From positions 1-64,000 of the forward strand of contig JAGVVL010000016.1 of NCBI GenBank assembly GCA_018287875.1: a stretch of 64,000 bases of DNA, read 5' to 3'. The position numbers and the translations under genes were made by a program. Of the stretch, positions 45,419-58,523 are shown piece by piece (position 1 is the stretch's first letter; each line of letters begins with the position of its first letter). The stretch is from Nigrospora sphaerica. Its lineage: Eukaryota > Ascomycota > Sordariomycetes > Amphisphaeriales > Apiosporaceae. The notes under the pieces were generated by a model. The model saw nothing but the letters and a program-made list of their open reading frames with translations. It made no database searches and had not been told where the DNA came from.

Positions 45419-48375
45419 AGGGGCTAGTCTATGCAAGGCCTTGATTAGTCTGATACCCCGTAGATATCCTCCTCAATCTCCTCAGGCTCGTTCCCTGCGA
45501 CCATTCCTGCGCGACAGGCAGCGCGCTCTTATCGGCCTCTATAGACCGGCAAGTTCTGTCGCCAAGCGTCCTGCAAGGCGGTCATGCGAAGTCGCATATC
45601 GTTCCATCCGCGCCAGTCTGCAGGCGCCGTGGGAATGGGACGGGTTAGAGCGTCCTCTCTGGTATCCCCAACCCTTACGTAGCTTAAGCGACCTCCTTGA
45701 TTAAAGGCTTGCGCCCGTTGTCCTCTTGTCATTCCTGGTAGGAACCGTCAATGTCAGAGACAAGGTCTTGCCCTGTGCTGCTTAGGTCGTACGTGTATGT
45801 CGGCATGGGAGGCTGCTTATAGTGCTTGCTCTTAGTTAATGTACCGACCTAAGGGTACTCGCTCTTTGTTAAGTCGACGTCCGGATCCGTGGGGTTGTCC
45901 TGCGCAGGCTCCTCGGTATGCGCTGCTTGTGCGGGCTCTGGGTTACTGGCGGTATGTCTCTCCGACCTGGTGGATCGACGGGTCTGTCGTCGGCCTCTGT
46001 CTGCTGGACCTCCTGGCGTGGGTCGCTCTTAAACAGCGGCTTCCTTAGGGATTGTGGCCGGGATCTGGCCTCTGGAAGTCGTTCTCGTTAATCCGCTGTT
46101 AGATGGGCCTACTGTTAGCTCGTTGCCAGTGTTGCCAGGTCTCTGTGAAGAGCTTAACCTAGGGGTAGCAGCCGTACGCGTAGGCGTGGGAGTCGTCAAT
46201 GTCATATTCGAGATACCTCTACGCGTTAATTCTCTAGCTGAGGGCAGCGCTATGCGACCACCAGATGGCTGACCTGACGCCTGGCCTGTGGACGATCCCC
46301 TCTATCTGTTAAGCGGTGTGGATAGTGCTTGTCTCTGATCAGGCCGTGCTCTGGCGGCAGGCGTTGATTCTTGGGAGGCTGGTCTCGATACTGGTCGTGA
46401 TGATTGTCTTGTTGACGTCTGTGTGGACGGTGTATCCGGATTAGTGTTCACTGCGGCCCAGGTCCGCTGCATGTCCATATTCAACCTAACTGACGCTGCC
46501 AGTTCGTTGACCATGACATAGTCCAATTGGTTCTCCACCCCGCGCAGCTTGCTGGAGATGTACACGAAGTTGCTGTCCTTATTGATGTTGTACACTATCC
46601 AGATGACTGACAGAGCCATATAGGCGTGGCGCTAGCGTTGTTGTCGGTTACAATAGCAGGGCGTCCAGCTAATCTTGAGGTTCGGGAACCTGTCGGCAAG
46701 GTTGGCTCTGCTTAAAGCCTATCGAAACAACTCTCCTGTGTTTTCGGCAACGACCTAGTTATCTTTGTCGCCAAACGTGTACACTATAGCACGCTGTAGT
46801 CCTGGTGTAAAGATTACCAGCGGCCAGGACCATAGTCCTTATCGTCATGCGCTGCTCTGCAGATGCAAATATAGCCGTCTGTGTAGGTCGTTTGCAATTA
46901 TGCTTGCATGTCGTTATTCAGGTCGTTTGGGGCGTTGGGCTTGTCGTCAAGCGCCGACAGTGTGTCTTCCGTTAAACACCACCTGAGTATCGTGTTGATC
47001 ATCGATATGAGGGCGTCAAAGTCCGCTCTAGCATAGTCTTGCCTTCGGCGTACCTGAAGATGGTACGAAGGACAGCGTCCTGAGTTCCTGTCTTCCAGTT
47101 CTTCTGGTTCGTGATGGGCAAGGGTCTTGTCAATGACTCGCGCATGGTCTTGATCGGGGTTGACTGTAGTGAGTCCCAGCTGCGTACTGGTGTGTCGTCC
47201 CTCGTGGTGCTTTCCCACTTTGGTATAGGTACCGAGGATCTCTCGCGTCCAATTACTCTCTAGGTTCTCCAGTTCGTCCCAGTGGAATGAGCTAATCCTT
47301 AATCCGGGCTTGGTCTCTGCAGACAAGTACTTAGGCGACTTTTCTAAGGGTAGGAGGTTGTCTTTGTCGGTTCTATAGTTATCGATACCGAAACAGAAGT
47401 TGCAGTTCTTCTGTATAACCTGGTATATTCGTTGTATGGCAGCAGTGAAGTTGCGTTAATTAACGACTTCCCTGACGACCTCCTTAATCAATGTACCTTA
47501 AGAGAGGTGCTAGGCTAGCAGGATCATAAAGTGGTTGTCTGCCTAGCATGTACTCGCGTGGATGCCCTTATAGATGTGGACTGCTTTCCCCTAGTTGCCT
47601 TCACGTCTCCCGTCTAGGATGCGCTCTAGACCACTCGGCCGGCGTGGTACCTATAGTCGAGGTACTAGTTGTCTGTTATTTTAAAAGGGGAGAAAACGTG
47701 GAGCCGATTCTTATCGTAGACGCATAGTAGGTGGTTCTCTCTATCGCTGTCTGGGTGCTTCGCGTTAATTATAATAGCAAAGTTGTTGCACAGTCCTTTC
47801 TCCCAGTTGGACCTGGCTATAGGTAAGATATGCTCTTTCTATGTGCTGTGGTTTATATTGATCGTGTTAAGGAAGACTGTTCTTTTATTCGCATTCTATA
47901 ATAGCGCCAGGATCTTCTCGGTGTCTAGGTAACTGACTGGTCTTTTTAGTACGAACCGATATACTGCTTCCTAGATCGCTGCTGAGTATGCAGTTGGTTC
48001 CGCTCGGTCGCGGGTCACTTTCTCAGCCTTGGTCGCGACTGCCGTGTCCGGAAGCTTTGTGATTAAGGGAATACCGTCCTCACTGCGTTCGAATGGATAG
48101 CTGATCGGGAGGTTGTCGTTGGTCTCGACGCTCCAGAGGTCAGCGTCATAATCCTTCGTAATACTCTCTTGTAGTGCCACCAGCGCTGCCTTCTTCCCTT
48201 AGAAGACGTTGAAGTCTTCTATCTAGCCGAAATGGACGTCTTCTATAGTGGAAAGTCTTAATTAAGATAGGAAGGTGATCAAGGTAGAATAGGGTTCCTT
48301 AACAGTATACAGTTCGGGGGTACGAGTAGTGTGTGATATTCTCTGGTGACCAGAGGTGCGGAGGATGTTGTTGGA
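45419..48375 (-). pseudogene. large accessory gene of E2 (unit 2), duplicate of 31,890-34,850
   Basis: Same blocks and the same TAA/TAG positions as unit 1. Unit 2 is in frame where unit 1 is shifted (the HFMILLA to KEVVREVVN stretch near 47,480-47,520, and DTREDALTRPIPTAP near 45,650). Unit 1 is in frame where unit 2 is shifted (PWPLVIFTP, lost here near 46,825 by one base). Comparing the two therefore recovers one continuous reading of about 980 codons apart from the shared stops. Tail rich in Ser, Thr, Pro and Arg, and a C-terminal MRLRMTALQDAWRQNLPVYR segment. Confidence 0.5.
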
Positions 48376-48721
48376 GAAGAGGAGTGCTTGCAGGAGTAGA
48401 GGAGCGATATTAGATACTTATCCTTAGAGGCTTTTAGCTTCCGGAGACTCCAGGTCGCTTTGTGACTCGTAAAAGAGAGCACGTGACTGCTTTCGGTAAG
48501 TTGTTAATTACGGTATTGAATAGCTATCCGATATTGTTAATCACTTGTTATCATTTGGCGTTGGGAATAATTGCGGAGTCTCGACTTAACTAGGCTGTAT
48601 CCGTCCTTGTTCTTCTTTTGTTCTTTATATTATTACGCCTTTGGTCTCTCTTCGTCCCCTAGAACAACATACACACTCATGTCTTCATTGTCTTGGTTAA
48701 CATCTTCCTTAAGTTGTCGCC
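48376..48721. promoter_or_regulatory. shared upstream region of the divergent accessory genes (unit 2)
   Basis: Counterpart of 34,851-35,192 with small indels (for example agcttccggagact against agctaggagact). Intergenic, with no ORF supported. Confidence 0.35.
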
Positions 48722-49618
48722 ATGTCTTCCCAGCATCTGGAGCGGTACCGGCTGCCTCTCTTATCGCAGTCGCAGCGGCAGGGGTTTCGCGACGGGGCTA
48801 TGTACACTGTGCGTGCTAACGAAGCAATCCATTTGATGCCGGCTGTTAAGGAAGGCGACGAAATGGTTGAACTGTATCTCGACAACTTGTCGTAGGTGCG
48901 CAAGTTCTTCTTAGAGCACTCGGAGTTTGGCAGGGTAGGTGCGACAAGAATTCGAAGTCGATTTCGTATACTCATTTGGCGGTAAGTCGCTTCCCTCTGA
49001 CCAGTGTGCTTGGCCCTGTTTTAACTGGTGGAATATCTTAATCAGATCCTGGGCCATCTGACTATCACCACTATGCCCTCCAATGAGCACACCTATTTAC
49101 AGTGGGTGTTCGATAGAGCGTTGTTCGAGGGGAAGGATAATCAGGCTATCCAGAATATCTTAGGGTGGTACCGCCCTGATCAACAGCTTCCACCTATCTT
49201 TATGGAGGCAAACTATAGTGGTCCCTTCGGCTAGGTTATCGGTAAGTTGCTATCCCGAGGAGAGACAGCAGCTGCTGTCCTAGTCCAGGCGTATAGGAAA
49301 GCAAACCCCATGCCTTGCGAACATTGCGAGTCCCTATTACGGGATGCTGATATAGAGGACACGCGCAGTATAGCGCCATTCTTCGGTTGTGTTTCTCTCC
49401 CTCAGTATTATGCGAGTTACGGTAACTGCTTAATAGTTGGACGCAATACCTCGTGCAGCTGGTGTATCCATGGGAAGATGCTTAGAGATCTTTAGAAGAG
49501 GGGAAAGACGAAGCTCGGTCTGTCGTCTGCTGATACTAAGGGCGGCTTGGTTATCAAGGGAAAGGAACTGGAAAAGATAGGCAGGGATTCCTTTGCTGTC
49601 CAGGCTTCGTGGAACTGA
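48722..49618 (+). pseudogene. Cys-rich accessory gene of E2 (unit 2)
   Basis: In this copy the first part reads without a shift: MSSQHLERYRLPLLSQSQRQ, then GFRDGAMYTVRANEAIHLMP, AVKEGDEMVELYLDNLS, TAG, VRKFFLEHSEFGRVGATRI, up to a GTAAGT that looks like a 5' splice site. The downstream Cys-rich part equals unit 1 (CEHC ... PFFGC ... GNC ... CSWC). Three TAG codons at the same places as in unit 1 make it a pseudogene unless they are read through. Confidence 0.5.
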
Positions 49619-49859
49619 GGTAGGGGAAAGGTGTACGCTGCGCCTATATGTACCCTTGATCAAGGCATGCGCGTTCGGAGTCTGGTCTTTCTTTGGTCTT
49701 TATAGGCTAGCTTTATACCGAGGCCATAATTCATATCTAATCGTCTTCTTTATCATCGCTTTTCAAGTTAAGATATACTACTGTGCTGGACAGCAGTTAT
49801 CAGGTAACGAGTGGAATGTTCTGATCGGCGCTTTAAAGCGCAGGATCTAAACTGAATGT

Positions 49860-52800
49860 CGTTGTAAGGGTACGACACGTCCCCTAAAACAGTAAAAAGG
49901 AAAACAGGAAATCGGTGAAACTAAGGAACTATGCGGCGAAAGTACCACGACTGTCCTTTTTAAACAAGGTCGTTAGGAGGCCTAAAAGTACTCGGGATAC
50001 TTAACGTAGCCTTCCCGTGTGCCCAAAGGGATCTCAACTTAGATTCTTGACTGGGTCGGCGGTAGTCCTAAACTCGTGGCTTCATCGATGCTGATTTCTT
50101 ACAGAGGTTTCTTCGGTGGTCTGCCCCTTTTTTCGGGGTGGTTTGTCTTAATCAGGACCAGGTATAGGTGCTTAAAGGTCCTCCTAACTCCATCTATCCT
50201 TATCGGTATTAAGTGGTTCCTAGGTTCCGTCGGGGTCCTTCCTAAAGGCCTTCAGCCTGTCGCTGTGAAAGACTCCTCGGATGGGGACTCCTATAACGTC
50301 TTGGAGCTTGAAACGGTTGTGAGGCAACGCTTCGACGATCCTGTATAGTCCCATCCATTGGTACTGGAGCTTCCGGTCGTTAGATATATCGATGTAGCGG
50401 ACGTAGTCGTAAGCAAGGACCAGATGCTCAGTCGTCAGCGGTGAACTTCGTAACTTGGCCTTGTTGCGTTGATCAACGTCTTGCGCACGTCGTTTTCTTT
50501 AAGACACGATCGCTCGGCAAGTCGCTTCGATGTCCGCAGGTCGGTTCTCTAGCATTCGCACCCTTCTAGTGATCAGCTCTTCTTAGCTTATATCTTCGTT
50601 CCAGTTCATGATCCGCCACATCGGAATGCTCAATTCGAAGGGCATCAAGGGTTCCCTTCTGTATAGGAGTCGGTATAAGGACATGCCAAAGTACCGGACC
50701 ACGGTCCTGTCGGCCCACACAACTAGGGGTAGTAACGCCACCTAGTTCTTGCCAGACCCGTCGGTCATCTTCATTAGCGACTTAGCAATACTCTTGTGCC
50801 CGTTCTCGATCAAGCCTTGAGTCTTCGAACTGTAGGCGGGTCCTGGTGTGACTATGAAGCCTAACTTCTTGCCAGCCTTAATAACCTCTCCTTTGTTTTC
50901 TAGGCTGTTGTCTACTTTGAGGCGCTGGAAGCAGCCATACTGGTAGATAATACGTGACTTAATGAACCGCACGATGGTTGCCGAGTTGATCTTCTTTAAT
51001 GCTATGGCCTCAAGGTAACCTAATACTTCGCAGCGCGCTTCGACAGTTGCGGTGAATCCTTGTAAGCTGGCATGTACTGTACGTCGAGTACCCAGGTCTG
51101 AAGGATATCTGTAGGTTCCGTCTAGAGTTACGTATCCATTGGTCGCTAATCAGAGGCTTTCGCATATTGGAGGCACTCTGACTGCCACTGCTTAACATTA
51201 GTGTACATATTAGCCCACCAGTATAAGTTGGCAATCCTCTTGTAGGTCGCGTCTCGACCTTTGTGTCGAGATCCTTATATGCCTAGGCGAAGATATTCTT
51301 CTTCTGATTAAGGCTTTCCACAGCTCTGCGTGGTGGTGACTTAGCTATGGCCTTACGAAATATCACTCCTTCGTGGATAAAGAAGCGGGTGGCTTCTATC
51401 TTAAACGTAGTGACTACTCTCCTTAAGTGGGGAGTAGTAGGGTCTCGTAATTGGTCTGGCAGCTGTAATATCTCTAGGTAGTGGCGATACTCGGCCAGCT
51501 TTGTCTGTGGGTTCTGTTAATCAGGCTCGGTTATGTTAATCTTGGCGTCAATAAAGTCGTCAATGTCCCCTTCGTTCGCGTCGTCGATATCGTCGGATAG
51601 TCCTCTGCCCTTGCGTAACAATACGTCCGCGATAACGTTCTTCTTGCCTGGCAAGTGGTATACTTCGAAAGCGAACAGCTTAATATATGCCAGCCACCTT
51701 GTCAGTGGTGCTAATAGCAGTAGGTTCATTAAACAGTTATTGAGCTGGTCTCGCAGCGTCTAGCGTCCGTTTCTAGTCTGAACTCGGCGCTAAAGAGGTA
51801 CAGTCGTAGGCGCCGTAAGGCTCTGACGATGGCGAGACACTCCTGCTTGCCGGAGTCGTACTTCTTCTTAGCGTCGTTCCAATATCCGGACTCGAAGCGA
51901 ATTGGCTGGTGCTTATCGTTAATCAGTTAGCCAAGTTCAGCTCCCAGCCTATACTAGATGCGTCGGTCTTAAGGTAGAACTGATAGGTACCGTACTCTGG
52001 TTTTCGAAGCGCAACTATATCTACGATCTCGTTCTTTAAGGTATTGAGTGCTTGATCTTGATTAGGACCTTAGGTGAAGGGCGCTCCTTTCTATAGTAGC
52101 TCTGTTAAAGGTTGCGATTTCATGGCATAGTGGTTGATCTATGCTCTAAAGCATCCTGCTATGCCGAGGAAGCTCCTTACTTCACTGACGTCTCTATAGG
52201 CGTTCCACTCGCGGATCTTTATAACCTTCCTTTCGGGTGGCTTGCGGCTATCGGAACCGCATATGTAGCCAACGATTTCGATCTAGCGCTGGCACCATTA
52301 GGACTTGGCGCCGTTAATGGAAACTCCGGCGAGCTCCATATTGAATAGCACGGTATCCAGGTTCTCTAGATGTTCCAGCATAAAGCGTCGGATGCTAGGG
52401 AAGCGCTCTTGATTAACATAACGCTCCGTGGGTCCTTTAACTGGGACGTCGTCGAAGAAGAAATCGGCCTTTTCCTTGGGAATGTCAAATAAGATCCTGG
52501 ATATCACTCGAATGAAGTGACCTGGTGAATTGGTGAATCCTTACGGCAATGTCGTCTGTTGTAGGACTCAAGCGGTGTGGAGAACGCTATTATGTCTCTC
52601 GAGGTCTCTGCGAGTGCGCAGTGGTTGTATCGAGAATAAGTCGAGTCCGGTGAGTATCTGACAGTTTGCGAAGGGCTCAGCGAACTCGTCGCTACCTCTA
52701 AGTAGGAGCGCGTCTTTAATCGTGACACCATTAAAGCGTGTAGCTAAATTGATAAGGCGTACGCTCCCGTCCTTTTTCGCAACGACGAACCAGCTGTTGC

Positions 52801-53728
52801 GGTATAGTCCGTGGCATTCCTTAAGCTAACCTCTCTCGAGTCGTTTCTTCAGGGCCTCAATTGCTTTTAGTAGTAGCGCTCCAAGGATTGGGACGTTCTT
52901 TGCTTACCATGCTATATACGGTACTGTCCGAATGTTGTATAGGGGTGAGATCTCGTGTTGGATTTAGCCTATCTCTATTGGGTCCCATACTAGACAGGCT
53001 TCCCGATTCTGTAAGATCTGCTTTAGGACGGCCGTTTCTTAAGGTGTGAGCTCTGAGGTCTTAAGCTAATCAAGGACTTCCGCCTATCTGTCGTCGGTTA
53101 ACCTTTATCCCAATAGCATAGTCGTGAAGCGTAGTTGCATATTCTTTATTAGCCCGTCCTTTGTTCTCGCAGGCATCTCGATTCCTGCCAGCACTGCACC
53201 TTTCTAAGACGTGGAGCCTCCTAGAATGCTACCATCTGAAGGGTAGTCGTCGACAGGTTGGACCTTTTACGCCACTGTTTTGTATATAGTGTTGACTTAA
53301 CTCGAGATAGCGTGTTGTCGGACCTCCTGTCCTCGCTGGAGAGATAAGGGCAGTCTGATCTGCGGCTCGCAGCCCCATCGTCCCCATGACCTCATCTCGA
53401 AGCGACCGTAGAAAGTCTAGTAGGGTATCGTCCGAGAATCCTAGGAGGACATTATCCTTATGCTCATCGTATAGTGGAGACTCTTGATCAGTGCTATCCG
53501 CCGCTTTGATGACGTTCAGGGAGAATGCTGTTAGTGCGATCTTCTCAGAATCCTTGTTAAGGTGGTGCAGCCTTTAGATACTACTGCGTCGGTTAATAAG
53601 CGCAGTAGCCCGGCTTTTCCGTCGCTGTGGCCATTGATCGAGACTTTCCACTAGTCTGCTTCTTATCTAGTGTGATGGGGACTCTGATCTTCGTGTTGCC
53701 AATTAAGAATTCCGCTAAGGGCTTCGTA
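49860..53728 (-). pseudogene. E2 pol (unit 2): RT, RNase H, integrase
   Basis: Duplicate of 36,330-40,207 with the same motifs: FFFDD at about 52,450-52,462, VDNSLENKGEV at about 50,900, GLIENGHKSIAKSLMKM at about 50,800, FHSDRLKAF at about 50,270. The same nonsense codons are present, plus different small indels (for example near 51,060, 51,760 and 52,630). Gag and protease are likewise missing. Confidence 0.85.
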
Positions 53729-53929
53729 TTTTTTTATTATTATTCTTACACCTAGCGACCTATTTAGGCCATGAGGACCCCCTGCGCATCTTAGCCTAGG
53801 AAAACCGTTCCGGGCTAACGTCCGGCCGGGTGAAAAACCTAGGTTCCGCTGCGTCGTACCGCTTCTATCTACTCTTTGGCCTGCCATACCGAGATCGGGC
53901 TCAGCGCGCCCGCTTCCTAGCTGATAAGT

Positions 53930-56900
53930 TGATTCGCCAGCTGGAACATGTCCAGCCTTCCGGAGCGGAGTAGCCATCTTGCGATAATTCCTGCTTTTCC
54001 TGGGGTGTCGAGCATCCTGTCCGTGTCTATCGGTCCTCCTAGAGCTTGGACGAGATGCTCTCGTCTTTCTCTTTCCCGTGGGCAGAAAACGAGGATATGC
54101 CGGACGGTCTCCTGCCTTGACCGCAGACGCACCAGGGGCTGTCGAAGCCCGGGACCCTACGCTTAAAAGGAAGTCTCGCAGCCTAATCTTGCCAGTCCTC
54201 GCTTGGACGAGGATGGAGCTCTCCGCCTTATGGAGTCCCTTATGGAGCTTGAGGACGTGCTTGTCTGGCGGCATCTTAGTTGCTGCCGGGGTTCGTGCTG
54301 TTCGATTTTGCTGCGCTTGTTGCCATCTTTGAAGCCAGTCTCTCCTCAGCCTTATGTGCTGAGTCTCCAGCTAGCCATTCGTTTAGCCACCTCTTACGAT
54401 CGGGAGCGTCGGGGCCTTTCGGTCTGCGCCGGCGAGTCGGTCTTGTTAGGATCCATCTAGCTGCGCTATCGCATCTCGCTTGGATGAGTGATGCGATACG
54501 CGGCTGTTGGAGCCTCTCTTCCGATGCCGCCACCCTTCTGTTGAGCCACGTGTCTAAGGGGGGACACGTAAGCTTCCGTTTCTAGTACTGCGGTGGCCGT
54601 GGCTTTGAAAGCTCCTGTGACCTTTCGGAGGCACTCTGTCTGGACGTCGTTGAGTGCCTTGGCTCGATTTTTCGAGATCTGGCGGTGCCACTCTGAAGCT
54701 CCATAGCCTATCGCAGACCGTACGACAGCTATATAGACTTGGCGGGCTCGTTGGAGAGATGCGCCCCACGTCGAGCCGGCTATCCGGTCTAGAGCGTAGA
54801 CCTGCGTCGCCATCTTCTTCGATATCGACTGGATATGGACGTCCCAGCGGAGACGTCTATCCACCTGGATGCCAAGGACGCGGCAGGAGTCTTCTGGTTC
54901 GATTTCGTGACCTTCTAAGGCTATCTTTGTATCCGGACCTTTCCGTCTTCGAGAGAAGTGGACTAAGTGATATTTCTGGACTGCAAAGGTCATGCCGTGG
55001 CTGACTGCCCATTCTTTGCAGACCCTATGAGCAGCTTCTAGCCGCTCGCAGGTCTGCTCTGGGTTTAAGCCGAAGCCCACGAGGTTTGTGTCGTCTGCGA
55101 AGGCTATAGTAGCTATCCCTGGTACAGCGCGGAGGGCCTTGTAGAGACCGGCTGTATAAAGGCAGAAGAGGATAGGCGATAGGGGTGAGCCCTGCGGGAC
55201 GCCTGCTGGGACTGGGATCTCGTCCGATTCCTGGCCATCGAAGAACAGCGTAGTGGACCGGTTAGATAAGAAGCTTCGGATCCAGCTAATAGTCCATATA
55301 GGGACCCTCAGCGCTCGCAGGTTAGCGAGGAGCCTTCCATGGTCGACGGAGTCGAAAGCGCCTGAGATATCCAGCGATAGAAGGGTTGCTGCACCTCCAT
55401 GTTTCCAGGCTGTGCGGACTAGGTCCGTTAGCAACCGTAAGGCTGTTTCCGTGGAGCGGCCTTTCCGGTTGCCCATCTGTTCGTCCGGGAGCAGCCCGTT
55501 TTCTTCCGCAAAGCTGGCTAGCCGTTGCGCTAGCAGGCTCTCGATCACCTTCCCTATGGTGTTAAGTAGCGCGATAGGTCTCCATCCGCCGGCTTGGTGG
55601 TACTCGTTTGGCTGCTTTCCTGGTTTCCGGAGGATAACGGTCACTGCTTTGCGGAACGCTGTTGGATAGTATCCTATACGCCAGCATGCTTCCGCTAAGG
55701 AGGCTAAGGCCTGGAAGAGGGCTTTCCTAAGCGCTTAAGGAATCCGTTCGGAAGCTGGTCTGGCCCAGGTGCCTTCCACTGGCCTGCCTTGCTTAAGACG
55801 TCTTGGACCTGCTCCGCTGTCACCTCGCCGTCGATGTCGAGAGGCGCTGCGAGCCGGTTTGTTATACGGAAGCCGGTATGCATGGCCTTAGGGAGAGGGT
55901 AAAACCTCTCCCGGAAGGCCTCCGTTTTCTCCTTATGGGTCGTTGCTTCGCCTCGCGGTGTATGAAGCGTGGGGACGGCTGGAGGTAGCGGCGGTGCGGC
56001 TCCTTCGGTTCTGGCCCATCTCGCGATGTTCCAGACGCCAGCTGGCTGGCTAGAGGCCTCGTGAAGCATGTTTCTCCAGGTCGCTGTCTTTGCAGTGCGG
56101 ATCGTTTCTTTTTCGTAAGGGATGCTTGCCGAAGAGCTCGCCAGGCTGCGTCTGTCCTGTCGGATAGCCATGTTCGCTGGGCTCGTCTCTCCTCCTCTAT
56201 AGCTTCTTTTATTTCGTGGTTCCACCATGCCTTGCCTCTCCTCTTAGAGTGGCGGAGGGGGCAACTAGGTCGGCTATCCGAGTTAGCTCCTTAGTTAACG
56301 TTTCGGTGTATCTATCGATTTCCCCCGGTGTCTCGAGTAGCCCTGGCTGCGGAAGGTGTGTCGCCTCGGCCTTCGCTTGGTTATAGTCAGCTGTTTTCCA
56401 GCTGCGCCGTGGCTTGTTCTGGGGTCGTTTTGAGGTCCAGCCACGCGTATCACCTGGGGAGGTGATCGGATCCAGCATATGGGGCGTACCCGTCGTAGGC
56501 AGCTCGGAGATCGTCCGTGGCCCACGCCAGGTCGATCGTGGAGTCCATGCACCCTCTTCGAGTCCATGTCGGTGTTCCAGGGGGAGTGATAGCTGGAGTC
56601 TCTAGGATTCTGCTAGCTGGAGTAGCTTATCGGCTGCCTTATGAGGTCGGACGTTGTGTCCTCCCCAGACAGGGTGGTGAACGTTAAAGTCTCCTACGAG
56701 GACTGTTCGTCTTAGCTGGGGACCGGTAAGGAGGGCTTCGATAGCTGGCAGGTCTGATCTGCTAATCGATCCAGGAGGAGGCGAGTATACGCAGATAACT
56801 GTTATAGGACCATCTGGTAGCTGGATCGTGATGTTGCACCTATCTGATTGCGCCTTATAAGTCCACTGCGCTGGGGGGTGCTTCTTATTAATGTAGATGC

Positions 56901-57096
56901 AAGCTCTGCCTCCCTCGGCGGCATAGAGAAGGTAGTACGGAGAGGATCTCGGGCAGTAAGTGGTCGGCATGTGTGGGTTTCGCCAGGGCTCTTGGATAGC
57001 CAGGACGTCGTACTCTTCGGAGATGGCATCGACTGCCGGGATCTGTGCTTTCTTGCTTTTCTGCGTGTTCCAGTGTAGGATCCTTAGCGTTGTCAT
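53930..57096 (-). pseudogene. LINE ORF2 (unit 2) with intact 392-codon RT segment
   Basis: Start at 57,096 (MTTLRILHWNTQKS). Endonuclease frame is open to 56,602, with the QEPW and VGDFNVHHPVW blocks. RT is open at 54,466-55,644: residues 90-99 SLDISGAFDS, 147-160 AGVPQGSPLSPILF, catalytic FADD at 182-185. This carries the full Asp triad, so the RT may still be active if the flanking shifts are sequencing errors. Downstream RHILVFCPRERERREHLVQ ends at about 53,917. Shifts lie near 56,435, 56,590, 54,510 and 54,110. Confidence 0.85.
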
Positions 57097-58440
57097 GGTC
57101 GAGCGTGGATGCTGTTTAGTGTTGACTCCGGTGTTTCGACGTCCATGTTGTCTGTCTCTTCGTGGGTTCTGCTGCGGGCTCTGCCAGTGCTTCTAGTGCG
57201 GCAGCTGGTTGCTCGACGCTTTCGCGGCTGTACTATCTGCCAGTCCTCGGCTGTTGGCTTAGGGGTTCTTGCGAGGGCAGTGCGAATCCCTTCGGTCTCG
57301 TGACATAAGTAGCCTTGGCGATCTGGACCTGCTCCTGGCGGACTGGACACTCCTTAGACCACGCAGTGTGTGGTCCTCGGCATGCTGGACAGCAGTACCG
57401 GCTCTTATTCTCGGCTTCTGGGCATTCTTTATCGCCATGCTTTGTTGAAGAGCAGAGCCCGCACCTACGTGCGTGGCGGCAGACTCGGGCGATATGTCCA
57501 TAACGGTAGCAGTGGTAGCACTGCTTAGCTGGGCTCCTTCGGCGAAGGGCTCGCATGGATAGTAGCCATACTGCCAAATAAGGCCGTCTCGGCATAGCTG
57601 TTCCGCTTGTTGAACCGTGGGTACTGCAATATAGGGCCGTGACCTTCCTAGACGAGGTCTTAGCGTTGCGAGGGAGCTTGGCCTCTAGGACGTCGATCGG
57701 GCCGCCGGGCTGGTTCCGGAGTTGGACTCCTAGCTGCCCTTGGTTCGTCTCTATGGCCTCCTTGTTGATGCCATGGGCCACCACCAGGATCTTTCTCTTC
57801 TGGATAGAGGCGTTCTCTCCGAAGGCCTCGGTAGTCCAGGCGGTCGGTTTCAGCTGTCGCTTCTCTTCTGCTGTCTTGCAGGTAATAGCATAGTCTCCGC
57901 TGGGAAGCTTCCGTGCGGCTATTGCTGTTTCTTTACCTGTTGCTGCGTTAACCTTCCGCACGATCTCTTCGTAGGTGCGGCCTTCAGTTCCTGCGGCCTT
58001 GACCGTTACCTCCCGTTCGTGTCGAGGAGGCAGAGTCTTGGCTACCTGGGGGCCCTAGGCGCTGTGGCGGCGGTAAGGGCAGTAGCGGCTGCAGCGTACG
58101 TCTTAGGAGCTTTGATTTCCTTATAGATAGCTTGCAGCGTGTTCTCGATAGCATTGATGCGTCTTTCGACGCTGGGCTGGTTGTCCGATTCCTTAGCCGC
58201 CGTCTCTAGGACCGGAATGGCGGCTTGAACTGCTGCGGCTAAGGCCGCAATGTTGACTTCACCAGCTAGGAAGCGTTTAAAGTCGTTTATAGTGCTGCGT
58301 ATATCCTCTGGACTGCGTCCAGGTGTTGTAATGCTGTCTGGCGATGGTGTTCTTGAGTCCGGAGGTGACGGCTCGGGGGTGGGGCGGGCCTATGGCGGCT
58401 CCCACCACCCGCGCTGCCTCGAGGGTGGTGAATCGACCAT
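57097..58440 (-). pseudogene. LINE ORF1 (unit 2)
   Basis: Start at 58,438-58,440. The knuckle region is in frame at 57,233-57,961 with an N-terminal VNAATGKETAIAARKLPSGD. Knuckles CYHCYRYGHIARVC, CGLCSSTKHGDKEC and CPACRGPHTAWSKEC are intact. Near 58,385 the start region is separated by an indel from the main frame. The C-terminal Arg-rich tail is in the alternative frame at 57,093-57,350, as in the other copies. Confidence 0.8.
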
Positions 58441-58523
58441 TTCTAGGCTAAATGAAGCCCTAGGGACAGTTTCCGGGCTATCCGGTAGCTTATAGAGTCG
58501 TGGTTGTGAAGTTATCGCTATGT

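Larger units (their letters stand above)
53729..58523 (-). mobile_element. LINE (copy C) in unit 2, fused to the E2 LTR
   Basis: Same borders as copy B: A-rich tail at 53,729-53,746 and 5' end at the LTR base 58,524. It keeps the longest open LINE frame in the window (RT, 392 codons). Confidence 0.85.
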
